From Phylloscopus collybita (taxonomy: Eukaryota; Chordata; Aves; Passeriformes; Phylloscopidae), in assembly GCA_027886175.1 (NCBI GenBank), contig JAJNNQ010000009.1, positions 19,069,501-19,133,500 on the forward strand: DNA of 64,000 nt, given 5' to 3'. Below are positions 24,193-36,954 of the stretch, piece after piece. Made by a program: the position numbers and the translations under genes. Below the pieces are notes generated by a model. The model saw only the letters and a program-made list of their open reading frames with translations. It did no database searches and was not told where the DNA came from. Within the stretch, counting starts at the first letter, position 1. Each line of letters begins with the position of its first letter.

Positions 24193-25340
24193 GAAGAATC
24201 ATTCATTACCAAATAAAACCAGAGCAGGAGTGCTAAAAACTAATGAAAACAGGTCCCCACCTCCCCTCCATTTTTGCCAACATTTAACTTTAATCCTTCA
24301 TTTTCAACTTTCCTCTTCCTCCCTTGTCACAGTCTCTGCCAAGAATGGCACAGGGAGGATGGTAGGTGGAAGGGTGAAGGGTAAGGATAACTACTGCAAA
24401 ATGGATTCTTCCCATATATTCAAGGTCTTGGGGGAAAAAGATCTCCTCCAGTATGTGATCTCCATGGGCCATGATCTTTGTCAGGTAATATCCAACTGCT
24501 CCATCATGGACTACAGGGAAAACCTGTTCTGCCATGTGGATCCCTAATTTCCCCTGCTCCTTTTGAGCTTGATGTCCATTGCAGAACTGTTTCTCTCTGT
24601 CATGGTGTCTTGGGAAAATTTGGGAATAGGAATAACAGTTCTTTACTAGGAATATTAACAATACAAATGTAGTTGTAAAACAAACAAACAAGAAAACAAG
24701 CAAACAACAATCCTAGAAACCCTGACAGAGTCAGAGCTACAACCTGACACCCTGTTGGTCAGGGTGTTGGAAGCAGTCCAAAAGTGAGTCCTCCTGGAGT
24801 GGCAGATTTGGTTCTGTTGGAGCAGAGATGATCCTGTAGAAGAAGGGTCTAGGCTTTGTCCAAGAATCAGGTAAAGCTAGATACCTTGTGTTCCTATGTC
24901 TCAGTTTTTATCTAGGTAGGAATGGTTGGCTCCCCCCACTGGGTGGAGCATCTCACAATGGGATGATGGAATTACGTCCTGTCAGTGGTGAGCCTTAATG
25001 GCCCATTAGCAGAAAATATCCCCCTGGAGGAAGGACAGGCAGTGAAAGAGATAAGGAACACTGCCCCACCTGGTTTTAACAGTTTGCCCATTATCAGAAG
25101 GCACCCACCCCCTTCACGCAGAGTTACAAGAGAGAAAGAAAAACATCTCCCCAACTGCTTTCAGCAGATGAAAGAGAACACACATTTTTGGTTCCATAAC
25201 CCAAGACAATGGGGCAGCCCTGGTCTCTTCTCACTGAAGTCACCTCTGCACCCCATCAAAGATAGTGCTTTGCCGTGGGGCATCCAATGCAGTGTTGTAT
25301 CCAGTAGTGTTAGTGCTGTTCTTACAGAAAGAAAAATGTG
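24193..25340 (-). mobile_element. Family B LTR (ERVL-like), minus strand, split by a younger LTR
   Basis: Two segments, 24193-24605 and 25213-25340, read together on the minus strand as one LTR of the family seen at 40737-41668. The 5' segment has 'gaggtgacttcagtgagaag', matching the start of the 40.7-kb copy. The 3' segment has 'ccatgatggagcag' units and a poly(A) region 'ctctggttttatttggtaat'. They are separated by the complete family A LTR at 24606-25208. Both outer ends are approximate, and the 3' end stops shortly after the poly(A) region where it meets the CR1 tail at 24192. Confidence 0.7.
24606..25208 (-). mobile_element. Solo LTR of family A, minus strand, nested in family B
   Basis: This is the reverse complement of the LTR at 9229-9979, with the same termini TGTCTTGG (24606) and CCAAGACA (25208). 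It is about 150 bp shorter, mostly because the outermost region is missing near its 3' end. Shared stretches include 'tttgggaataggaataacag' and 'acaccctgttggtcagggtg'. The flanks carry ATGG on both sides (24602-24605 and 25209-25212). The left side reads CATGG, so a 5-bp duplication with one base lost on the right fits the GAGGT duplication of the first copy. Confidence 0.85.
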
Positions 25341-28300
25341 ATCCAGAACTCTTAGATATCTCCCTGGAATTTTAGAGAACAATTACTAATACCAGTATTA
25401 ATATTTTAATTTATTATTATTGTTGATAATATGTTTTTCTCTGTTTGTTAGTATTTGAAATAGTGATATGTAATTACCAGAATGTGTAAGAAATGGAAAG
25501 TAGCGCAGTCTTGAAACTAAAGATAAGGAACATAGAAGTTTTCTCTCAAATCAAGCAGGAATGCAAAAATGTTATTTGACAAAAAGATAACTTTAAATAC
25601 TCTGAAATGCCTAATTGTTTATATTTCCTAATTTTTGCACAACTTTCATTCCACTTACTCATTGCTGAATTGCAAATCCTTTAGTGTCAGTAAACAGATA
25701 GGATATCTCAAGAAACCAAAAAGCATCTGCATTACAGAAAATCCTTATGGATAATAGTAGTCTCTGCCTTTTTCTTGACTATTGTGAATATCTGAATATT
25801 TTGACTGTAAAATGATGTGGATAAAAATGATTGTGGTTTTGTGGTTTCTTTGCACTAGGATTTTGTTCAGTGGTGTTTTGAAGAAAATAATGTATATTGT
25901 ATTTTTATGAAAATTGTTCTTTAATATGAGCATAATAACCTGTAATTTCAAGTGTTAATGTTTCAAACAAAAATATCCAGAGTGTCAATTAAGGGTGTCT
26001 GTGAAAACAACTCAAAGCTAATTTCTTTAAAGCTGTATCATACTAAGCAAAAGTATATATATATATAAAAGACAAATTGCAAATAATTTAGTTACTACTT
26101 CAATTTTTAACTTTGTTCATGTCAGCCACTTGAAACTCAAAATTGTTTGAAGAACAAAAGGGTTCTTTAAAAATGGCACTTTGATGTACATCCATCAAGA
26201 CAGAGGTAGGAAATGAGTGACTAAAGTGTATTGAAATTTTTTTTTTTGCCTGTGCTTGTGCTTGGTTGCACTTTTGTTATTGCTCAGTCCAAATCCTGTC
26301 CATTGTTTGCACCAATAATCCCTTCCTCTTGGCTACATTATAGTGTTCCCTTGCAGTAGAGATTTACAGTTAGAAATCTGCGTCCCATTCTAGCCTAAAT
26401 TCACAGTAATAAACCCAAAAATCTTTTTATTCCTTGCTTAAGTCTCTTCTGTCTCAGTGCTCAGAATACTTCTCTGATGCACATTTCAACACATACCAAA
26501 TCCCTATGCAATTTTATCTGAGATGGATTCAATTCACCTCTGAAGACAATATTTATTAGTTCTCCAGACAAATTAAAAGACCCTGACGGTTAAATGAAGT
26601 CCCATTTTATGTCTTAAGATTCTCCGTAAGGGACATTCATGTCTGTAACTTCATTATCTGCGTACATTTCTCTAATACAAACAATGACTATCAATTAAAA
26701 TGAGATTGAAGTGGGGCTTGGGGCAAGTATAATTTTCTTTTAATATGCATTTGAAACATCATTGCAAAAGGAAATGGTTGTGTTTTAATGGCTTCTCCTT
26801 TGAAGTTAAGGAGATACAAATCTGGGACTCAGTTCAGCTGCTTTGCAGCAGTTCTTCCATAGTACAATGCTGGGAGGAAATGAACTGCACCTTTGAGAGA
26901 ATTTCACTGCATAGTCACAATCCCTGAGGATATTAAAACCTCCGTAGCAGTTTCAATAAGTTCATTTTTCTGTCTCTAAGTAAAGGCTATATGACCTGAA
27001 GTCCCATATGCCATGGATATTCTGCTTATAGCTGCTTATAATATCAGCTGATCTGCATTACAGAGGTATGAAATTTCTACAAAATAATTGTCATTTAATT
27101 CACTAAACATTTAAAAATTATTGAAGAGAGCTGAAGAGAGGAAATGAAAATAAAAAGTTGCTTTAAAAGGAAAAACAAATTAAACACTTGGGCATAGCTG
27201 AGAGATCTTACCTTGACTAAGTCACAAATTTATAAAATGTAACAGTCTGAAGTTTTTAAGTGTCTTTGGTCATTTTGTGATGCCCTTGAATTTATCTAGG
27301 AATATAAATAGAAACACTGGATAATAATTACCTATTTTGAGTCTGCATGGATTTTCTCCAGACTGTTCCCCTAATCTATTCCACATTGAAACTCTAAGGG
27401 AATGCAATCAAAGGCAATAAATGAACTTACTTTGAAGCTCTCTAAGGCATTCTCAATTTGCCATCAAACTATTACTGTAACAAATTATATTTGTGAACTC
27501 TGCAAAAAGGCCTTTTGTGTTGGATTCCTTTATACATGTTCTATCTGAAAGGGAAATCTGCTGCAAAACAGAAGACAGACAATAAAATGTTTTTCTGCGG
27601 AAAAGGTTTAAATTTGAAGTATTTAATGTCAGACTTCTTATTGCCACTTATTCACATAATTTTTATCAGTCGCTTCTAATTTCTTTCATGGAAAATCCAA
27701 AATTAAAGTTTTCAGAGCCAGAAGAAAAGCTAAATGTTATCTATGACCCAAATTCCTATGATGAAAAGATTTAGTGTTACAATAAACAATGAACTATGGT
27801 AAAATAAGCAGAGAAAGCTGCTCTTCATAATTATAGTCCTTCAGCAAGTTTGGTTAAAAAAAAAATCAATTTCAAAGCCCAAAATAGGGGAAATGTAGTA
27901 AAGAAAAATTCCTGTTAAGAAAGCAAAATTTTTTTTGCTTTGATTGTGGGGATTTTTTTGTTGTTGTTTGCTTGTTTTGTGGCTCTAACTTAAAAATACA
28001 CAAAAACAATGGTGTTTTTCAAAATTACCTAGGAATATTTTCAATTTAATGGTATTTCCACTCCAAAATGGTCTTGAAGTATCAGTGAAAAGAGTTGAGC
28101 TGGGGAAAATATAATCAATTTAAAGCATAACTCTTTTATTTAGCCGTGGCAGAAGAAACATTTTTCATGAGTACAGTATTAGGACCTTGATTATACTTTA
28201 AAAGATGCAAAAGTAGTAAATATAATTACTCATTATTTTAATTGGAAATATACAAACATAACTTAAACTGAATATGTTACACCTGAGACTCATTAACCCC

Positions 28301-31300
28301 AAGCCAGACTTTAAGCTGAAATTGCTTTCATAAATATTAAGTACTATATGACATATATTCTTGATACAGTGAGCCTGTTTTCATATTGAACTTGACTCTA
28401 TTATATATATGCAAAAAGGGCAAAATCAAATGCAAACTTCCACTGACTTAATGAGCAACTCCTATAATCCCGCCAATACATAAAAAAAATATATATTTTA
28501 GTTATATTTAATAATTACTGTGGGTATGCTTATCAAGTTCTCTATTTTTTATACAAGAAAGACCTTTTCCCAACACATTATGATTTTTTCTTGGCTTCTG
28601 TTGCTTATCTGCCTTTCACAGTTGCATTATTTGTACTTTACAATTTCATTTATAGTTTGCAGAAATGTGTAAATTATTCCAAACAGGGAGGAAGACCACT
28701 AGTTTCTCTGCTACTTAATGAAATTTTCTACTGATCTTCTTTAGTAAGTCCTGAATTCCTTAGAACTCTTAAAACAAAAGACATTTTTATCCTTCAGTAG
28801 GAACTCTTGGTTAGAAAGAACCTAAGGCATGATGGAGCGGTGTTCCAGGATAAAACATCTATTTATCTGTCTACAATTCTGAATGTGTTTCTTGTTGATT
28901 CCCTGATATTGTTTGAAGAAAATTTGATTAACTATGAATTACTGATTCTGACTATCTCCAGAGATGGATGGATGGATGGATGAATGAATGAATAAATGAA
29001 GCTATGGGGAAGAAATGTAGGGTAGGATAGAAATAAATATGTGTATTTCATACTTCTGATATAAATCATATCAATCTGGAACAGGATGCAAGGTTTTAGA
29101 AAATAACCATAGTATTTCAAACTATGTTGTTCACTGATGCAGCAGTTAAAGCACGTGAATTAAACTAGAAAGTAGCAGTATACTCCATGTAGTGCCCATA
29201 CAGAACCATAGGTGGAGGTTAGCTAAAATTTTATGTTATCCCTTAGGTTAGTTTTGTGGGGGAAAAGAGAAGGGGAAATTGTGTCTAAAACACATGGCTG
29301 TTGTGAGGTTGTTTGGCACTGTGGTCTTTAGGGCTCCTGAAGGATTTTGTTACAAATAAGCAACTCCATTCCTCATTTCCACTGTCAAGTGACGGAATGT
29401 TACTTGTAGATAAACTGCTTAATCTCAAGATAAAACAAGGTCTGTAGATGGTGTCATCTGCACACACTGAGCAGGAACCAAGAACAGGCTTCTCTATTAC
29501 AACTCTCTTAATTCATCTGGGTGGCAGTGAAGTTCACAGAGAGAAGTAGTATGTTTGTACACATCTCCACATGAAAAAGGCAGTCAAATGTACACATGGT
29601 AGCACATGAGTTTCTGTAATCAAGACCTATAATTATACCCTGCCTAACTTCTGCTTGAAATATATATCTCTATTTCAGTGTTTTCTGGCTGTAGCCCACT
29701 GTGGCCAAGGCAAATGGTCAAAACCAACTCAGAATAAGGAAAGCTCTGGCCAGTTCTGGGACCTTATAAAGCCTACAGCATTGAGTAGTAATGGCAAAGT
29801 TGAATTTACTGGGCTACATTTTCACGGAGCTGCTACATTTTGGCTTGTTACTTTGACTTTTTGTATGACAGAATTAAATGGCATTTTATACAGGCTGTGC
29901 AGATAAATTGGCTTTTGTGGTGGGATGGATTTTAGTTGGATCAGGTTTTTTGGGTTTTTTATAATGTTTGATTGAAATTAATACTTTTACTATAACCTTA
30001 TCTTTTAAAGAACTTACTGTAATTTAGATCAAGTATAATTATGAGGGGTTTGATTAAGTATAGACAGAAGTTATAGATTATATCCTGCATTTCTGAAAAG
30101 AAAAAAACATGATAAATAATGCCAGCCATACATGTCTGCAGGATAGGGACTGGCACTGTACTTCTCTGTTTGGAAGTGACTGCAGCCCTATTATTATTAT
30201 TTATAGAAAAGGAATCAGTAACTGAAGTATTTTATTTCTCACCAATATGCATATGAAGATCCACATTTGTTGTTTTCCAGTTGTATTTCTATGAAGAATG
30301 AGTAGAACTAAATGAAATTATATAGGGAACAGCTAGAGTGAAGTCAAAGTAAAAATGTTAAACCTGAATTCTGATTGTCAGTGGCTTGGAAAGATTAAGA
30401 CTTAACAAAGAACATGTTTTTAATTGGAATTTTACTGCTGAAGTAGTATAATGACAATAAGAATCCAGAATAAAGCTCTACTTTCCATTCAAGAAAGACA
30501 GTTGAAAGAGCCCAAACACTGGAAAAGATAGGAATTTGCTGATTATCATTTCTTTTTTTCTTTTTTCTTTTTTTTTTTTTTTTTTAAGAGCAGCAAAAAC
30601 TTCAGTAAAGAGATGGATTTCAATGAGAAAACAAGGTATGATTTCTGGTTTTGGTTTTTTTTTTTCCTTTTAGATCTTTTTCCATTAGCTTAATTATTCA
30701 AAGGTTCTGTAGACTGCTTTTGTAGATAACAAGTAACACGTACTTCTCAGATTGTGGACCTCACCTCTCACTTGACACACGACTAACATTTAACAAAGTA
30801 TTTATTTCTAAGTATTTTTGGTTTTGCACATAAATGAATGATTGCTGGCAAATCTTTTTTATTTTCTTAGTGTCATTACAAGGCAGTGTCTCTTTTCCCA
30901 AGCATGGGATAATGTCCATGTTGTGTATGTGTTTCAGATGTATAGTCTTTCCTCAAACAAATTAAAACTCTTTAGTAAATTAGATTTACTGATTTAAAAT
31001 AAATTTATTATTCTTCCTGATTAGCACAACTAAATGAGCTCGGCCTATTTAATTTATGTAGAAATTTATAATATAACTTAGTAATTGTGTAGAAATTCCT
31101 AGAGAAGGAAATTACTTCTGATAAAAAAGCTCATCTAATAGAAAAACATAAGATCTGGTAACTATAAAATGATATCTAGTACACCGTAATTTAAAAAAAT
31201 CAACCTTATTAAATCATCTGGTTTAACCTAATAAGTTTTAGCCTTAACAAATGTGAAAGTTAACAACATAACATAGCAAACATAAAAGTGAAGGTTATGG

Positions 31301-31911
31301 TGAAAATCAAAACAGGGCAATGATGTTTACTGATGCTCTCTCTGTATATTTTCCAGAACAATTTATTTACCATTAGGTGGTTCCTTGAAGATAACATCTC
31401 TATGGTTGGTAGGTTGTCATGGATTCTTATTGACAAAGTGTGTGAGTTGGCTTACTTTTCTTTCTTCCTCTTTTTCTTTCCCACTCCTTCTTTTCCCCAT
31501 TTTTCCCAGAGGTTTTTATTTCAGAATATCTATTAAATACTCCAGTCTTATAATTTATTAAAAAATTTATTCCATACTAACTGTAAAGGTCTTGTCTGAA
31601 GCTTTAAAATAACCTTCAGTTTAATTACATTATTTAGTTGATGTGAATGCTAAGCCGTGTTACGATTATTATACCTGACATTACCTTATCTGAATTGGTT
31701 TTATCTTCTTTCAAATTCTGTTGCACACTTCATCCAGAAATTGTTTTTATTACACTTACAATAATATATAATATATATATATATATTTGAATTAAAGAGA
31801 AGAAAAAGTAAAAACCTTCAGCCAACAATTCCCAAAGTCTCATTAAAATGCAAATCATTATTTGGTTGCTTTCAAAACTGCTCCTCTCATAAACAGACAT
31901 GAACATCATTT
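25341..31911. other. Longest repeat-poor stretch of the window
   Basis: About 6.5 kb with no recognised transposon or gene. Simple repeats are (TA)n at 26054-26067, (GGAT)n grading into (GAAT)n at 28963-29000, T/C runs at 30549-30585 and (TA)n at 31764-31786. Open frames are all under 90 codons with no splice or family support. It may be intronic or regulatory DNA, which cannot be judged from one sequence. Confidence 0.5.
28963..29000 (+). repeat. (GATG)n microsatellite grading into (AATG)n
   Basis: Tandem GATG units are followed by AATG and AATA variants over 38 bp. This is a likely length-variable locus. Confidence 0.9.
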
Positions 31912-32690
31912 TGTGTTACTCTCAGCTCCTAGGCATATAACAGCTCTCACAATTGCAGTGGGATAGTCTTGGCTAAGGGACAGGTGCCTGCCCAGCTGCT
32001 TGCTCTCTTGTTCTCTCTCCCCAGCAGGGCAAGGGGAGAAGACAGGGTGAGGAAGCTCGTGGGTTAGGTGGACAGGTGGATCACTTAATAGTTACTGTCA
32101 CAGTTGAACAAAATCAACTTGCATAAACTTAATTTATATTTTTTTCACTTAAATTCTGATAGGCACAAATAGTATCTTTCTGTCTCCACCTTTTCCCATG
32201 CCTTATTTAACTCCTTTGCTTTCAACTCCTCCAAGGCCAGATTGATTCTTTTATTTCCCCTGGGAATGGAAGACTGCAATGAGCAACATAGTTTCTGTTG
32301 CTCCTTCCTCATGTTTGTCCCCTGCTCCAGCATGGGTCCTCCATGGGCTAAAGTCCTTCACAAAATTTCTGTTCCAGCATGGCCTTTTTGCAGTGAATAC
32401 CTTCTCCATCCTCTGGAACACCTCCTATTTCTGCTTATCTGACCTAGGCATTCCCTCTGCTGTTTCTCACAATTTCTGTTTTTCCCTGCTTCTCTGATTT
32501 TTTCTTCTAATTTTTTATTAATTTTATTTTCACAGAGTCATCACAACCTGGATGACAGGCTCTGCTGTGTTCTCTTGTGGAGTCAGATACTACCTTCTGG
32601 GTCTACCATAGGGGCACACACTGGCCTCCCTCCACTGCCAAAATCTTGTCATGTAAATTAAATAGAGTGTTTGCAAAATATTTAACTGGA
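31912..32690 (-). mobile_element. LTR of family B type, minus strand
   Basis: Minus-strand reading gives 'atgctggaac', 'tttagcccatggaggaccca' and 'tgctggagcagggg', the same internal units as the LTR at 40737-41668. A terminus TGTGTTACTCTC at 31912 would be the inverted 3' end. GC-rich U5-like sequence follows at 31960-32080, with a T-rich poly(A) region near 32130. The right (5') end near 32690 is approximate and no target duplication was found. Short open frames within it are artefacts. Confidence 0.65.
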
Positions 32691-33784
32691 GGGCATGACA
32701 CTATAAACTACTAAACTGTATAAACCTGCTGCATATTATATGGAGGTGGAAGTGTTTACTCTGTTCCTGGAAGGACATCATCTCCTGAGCTGAAAACAAG
32801 TCGCTATACTCTTTGCTAATTTGAATAATCACTTTTCCAAACAATCCTTTAATTTTATTAAACCTTCCTTTATTAAACTGAGTTTCCCTGTAATAGAATT
32901 TTCCATGGGAAATGTACTTATGCCCTGTAACTCAGGCATTAGTTGATATTGATTTTGAAAAGTAAAGGTTGATCTCTTCAGAAGCTTTCACTTTAGAGTG
33001 GGTCTACTTTCTATAGGGATCTTTAAAAGACAGAATAATGGGAACATTCTTTAAAGATAAATGTTAAATAAAAAAGAAAAATGTTAAATAAAAGAAAACA
33101 TGACCTTCACAACTGAAAAAATTTGTTACCAGATGAATTAAGTTTTAATAACCTTGTATTCTGCATGCAGAAAAACAGGTAAAGGTCCTGAACAGTGTTA
33201 CTTTTTTCTGTTTACACTTTTTGCTGATTGACTCTGTCCACAAACCAATTAAAATCTACTGCTATTTAGTTATCTTCAGCTCTTATCTGCAGGGTGCTGA
33301 ACTCCTTGGCTTGATTAAATCATGATAAAACACTTTTTTGAATAGAGGTGTAGCCACTGCCCTTTCTAAAGGGGTAAAGCATAGGAAGAGAAATAATTTG
33401 TGCTTCCATAAAGATATAATCTAAACTTTCTAACAGCTCTATGCCCAGGACAGCAAGCCTAAGTGTTTGACTTAATTCAAATGAAAGATCTCTTGTAAGA
33501 CTATAAATTGTAGATGTTTCCTCCACAACATAATAAGTTTTGATAGTTTTTTCATACAACATCAAAGAATCATGAGATCATAGGAAAAAGTGAGGAACGC
33601 TCCCTGCTTTCTAATTGTAAATTTCTGTTGATCTTCCAAATAAGACGCTTATAGGGAAAAATTCAAATAAGAAGATGTTTAAAGAGAAAAACTATAAACA
33701 TTAATGACATGATATTAAAAGGGGGGATAAGGAATTAACAATTTTCTCTTTTCATGTGGGATGAAAGTGCCAATTATTCAGGAA
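32691..33784. other. Unique AT-rich DNA, no gene seen
   Basis: No repeat family or gene is recognised in this kilobase. Confidence 0.5.
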
Positions 33785-35450
33785 AAAATTGTCCGTGACC
33801 TGCTTCACCACACAGACCTGCACAAGGCTGTTGGGCTGGGTGGAATCTACCCAAGGGTACTGAGATAGCTGGAAGAAGATCTCACTGAGCCACTTTCAAT
33901 CATTTATCAGCAGTCCTGTGTTGCGTCTCAGCCCCAGGGCGCTGGGTGCTGCGACCGTGCGTATCTGGTTTTGGCCCAGCTCAGTATTCAGGCTGGGCCC
34001 CCGGCTGCTTTTTGGATACGCTTCAGTAAAATTCGTTGGTGGGGTTTTTGGCTTGCAGGCAGCTCAGCTCACGCTGACATGGCGGTGGTAAAAGAGGGGA
34101 CTTTTAGAGGCTTTGAAAAAGAGGCTTTATTTGGTGGGGGAGTCAGGGGTTCCCCCAGCCTCAGGTCAGTGCCTCTCAAAAGACCCCGGACCTGGGCTGC
34201 AGGGCGTTTTTGTACAAAGAATCTCAGGGGTGGGTACAACGTGTTTAAACCAATAAAACAATTAAAACGATACATGCCAGCTAGATTACATAAACACTAA
34301 CAAATCCCGAATAGGTCGGGGGGTGGTCTCTCAGGGTTTTGCCAACTACGGGCCAAAGTTCTTGGACCTTGAAGATAAAGATTTTATGATGGACAAAGGG
34401 AAAAAATCATACATGAAACAGGGATGTAACAAAAAGGGAACCAATAGGGAAGAGACTCTGTACAGAGACTCTGGTTGTCTTAGAAACTTTATCAACTACC
34501 TTGAAACAAAGGGGCTCTTTCAGGGTATCTACTATACTAAAACTTACAATATAAAAAAAACTATACTACATTTATAACTAAAACCTAGAAAACATTTTTT
34601 TACACAGCCACAGTCCTGGGTAACTGGGTGGGTTCCAGTTGACTGGAAGTTAGCAAATGAGTTACCCATCTAAAAGAATGGCCATAAGGAAAATCCAGGG
34701 AACTTCAGGGCTGTCAGAAGTGCACTTTACAGAAAGGAAATAAAACACTGATGCTTTGTCTTTTTCAGTTGCATATGTTATAGTTTCTTACACAACCATA
34801 TTTTTTAATGCTCCCAGAATTGTCAACAAAATAGTAGACCTTGACAGATTTAGAGATGGGCAGAGAACTGTCTGCAATTCAGCGAAGGCAAATGCAGGAT
34901 CCTGCACCTGGAGAAGAGTAACTCCCATGTACTAGTACAGGTTAGGGGTAAACCTGCTGGAGAGCAACTCTTTGGAAAAGGATCTGGGAGTCCCGGTGGA
35001 AAACAAGCTGCCATGAGCCAGGAGTGCCCTTGTGGCCAAGATGGCCAGTGCCATCCTGGGATGCATTAGGAAGAACATTGCCAACAGGTCGAGGGATCCT
35101 GACCCTCTATTCAGCCCTAGTGAGGCCACATCTGGAGTGCTGCACTGGGCTTCAGAACAGCAGAACAGCTGGAGCCAGTTCTGGGCTCCTTAGGACGAGA
35201 GAGACATGGAGCTCATGGAGTGAGTTCCACTTGAACATGAGGAAGAACTTTACTGTGTGGATGACTGAGCACTGGCATGGGTGGCCAGATTCTGTGAGAT
35301 TGTAGAGTTTCCTTCTCTGGAGATATTTAACAACTGTCTGGATGCAATTCTCTGTTCTAGGATGACTCTGCTTCAGCAGGGAGGCTGAACCAGATGACCC
35401 ACTATGGTCACTGCCAGTCCTACTCATTCAGTGATTGATTCTCTGATTCT
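33785..35450 (+). mobile_element. CR1 LINE, plus strand, split by an ERVK-type LTR
   Basis: CR1 ORF2 sequence runs from the RT region ('ggaatctacccaagggtact') to the 3' tail ('cagtgattgattctctgatt'), interrupted at 33919-34612 by an LTR. The two sides join cleanly if one copy of the 6-bp duplication is removed. Further markers are 'ggatctgggagtcccggtgg', 'gtgaggccacatctggagtg' and 'ggaggctgaaccagatgacc'. Some 34730-34830 sequence is not clearly CR1 and may be a small indel. All frames are broken. Confidence 0.88.
33913..34618 (-). mobile_element. Solo LTR, ERVK-type, minus strand, exact 6-bp duplication
   Basis: A 694-bp LTR at 33919-34612 has termini TGTTGCG and AGCCACA and the perfect direct repeat GTCCTG at 33913-33918 and 34613-34618. 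The duplicated hexamer belongs to the host CR1. Orientation is minus: an AATAAA poly(A) signal reads from the plus-strand TTTATT at 34126-34131, leaving about 210 bp of R-U5 to the left. That left part is rich in CpG, unlike surrounding DNA, suggesting a fairly recent insertion. No internal viral sequence remains. Plus-strand frames of 84-109 codons inside are not genes. Confidence 0.92.
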
Positions 35451-36954
35451 TTGGCTGCTGGCTAGGTGCAACCCACAGGAATTATTTATTCCACCTTTCT
35501 GGTGTTAAATTCTCTTAAATTTATAAACAAATGCAATTATTTTAAAAATCTTTCCGAATATACACATAGCATTGATATTTTTTTTTTCCTTTTTAATTTT
35601 TCCCCCTAGAAAAGAAGAGGGAAAAAAAAATGTCACTAGGTCTCTAATCTAAAGCATTATATTAATGTTTCAAGGTTACTTCTGTATTATTTGAAACTTT
35701 AAAACTCTCTCTCTTTTAAATTCCCCCTCACTAGACTGTAAAGTAGAAGCATAAATGCCATTATTTTGGGTATTCAGCATGGACAGATAAAGAGAAAGCA
35801 GTTACATTATAAATATGTGCACTAATTTTAAGATATGCTGTTGGCTCTAGAAGACTGTTTTCTACGAGTCAGTATTTACTGATGCAGAGAGGACCAGTAA
35901 ACTTTTTTTTAGAAATGCCTAGGCATTTGGCTCCTCCAAAAATTGAATGAGACATTTAGTTACAAATATGACATCAACATATGATTCTGGGTTCAGTTTT
36001 TAAAATTGAGGGCTAATGGAATCAATGTTTTCACCAGATCAGTGAAAAGTTGTCAGATGCAACCTTTTTTTTTACAGCAAGATAGAAAATGCAGCTGCAT
36101 ACAAAACTTCAAAACTAAATTCTCAAGTTTTTTTTAATTGTAAAGTGTTTCATATGTCTTGTAGTATGTGTTACTTTATATCTAATTGTAAACTGTTAAA
36201 AGTTGCTGTCCAGTCTGATTTCCTCTACTCTAGACAGATGTAAGCCTATATTTTTAATATGAAGCTAAGATAAATGTCTCAGTACAAGGCATGAAATAAT
36301 CTTCCAGAGTTTGCACTGACTATAGAGAAAACTTAATGAAGATTTTAGGCTGAAATCCTGATTATCATACAGCTAAACTTATGTCTAACGAATTTCATCT
36401 TGCTGCTTTTTCCTGCCTAGATGACTTAATTTCTGAGAGCAGTTTTAATTTCCTCCATTGGTGTGTAAATATTTACATTACTTAACTATTCCTAGGGGAG
36501 TGGAAAACAAAGAAAACTATCAACAACATAAAATTAAACAATACAAAAATACTCTAGTTGTTGATCCATAGCTTTCACATTTTGGAAAGTAGTATATTTT
36601 TAAGATGGTTCTCTTCAGGGTAACCTGATGCAGAAGTACACAGACCAAAAAAGGACCTTATGATCAACATTTTTTGATCAAGAAAGTACAACTTTTTCCG
36701 TTTGTTGGAATCAACCTTCCTTTGCAAAAACATCTGGAACCATTCATCTGTTGCCAAAGAGGAGAAGAGAGACTGCAAAATTTTTAGGCTTTGCTACAAT
36801 ATATTTCAAGTATCTCCTTTGAAAATAGGTCATCAAATTAATTGGTATTTCTGATAAAACTCTTGAATACAACAGTTTCAGTGTCTGTCAAAGCTGTAGA
36901 AGTAGTAATTTTTTTTTTTTTTTGTTTCCATACTGTTGGTAATGACAGCACAGA
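35451..36954. other. Unique AT-rich DNA, no gene seen
   Basis: No repeat family or gene is recognised. Short T runs only. Confidence 0.5.

Noticed and set aside
28963..29000. Possible CRISPR-like or minisatellite array
   Set aside because: It is a plain tetranucleotide microsatellite with no spacers.
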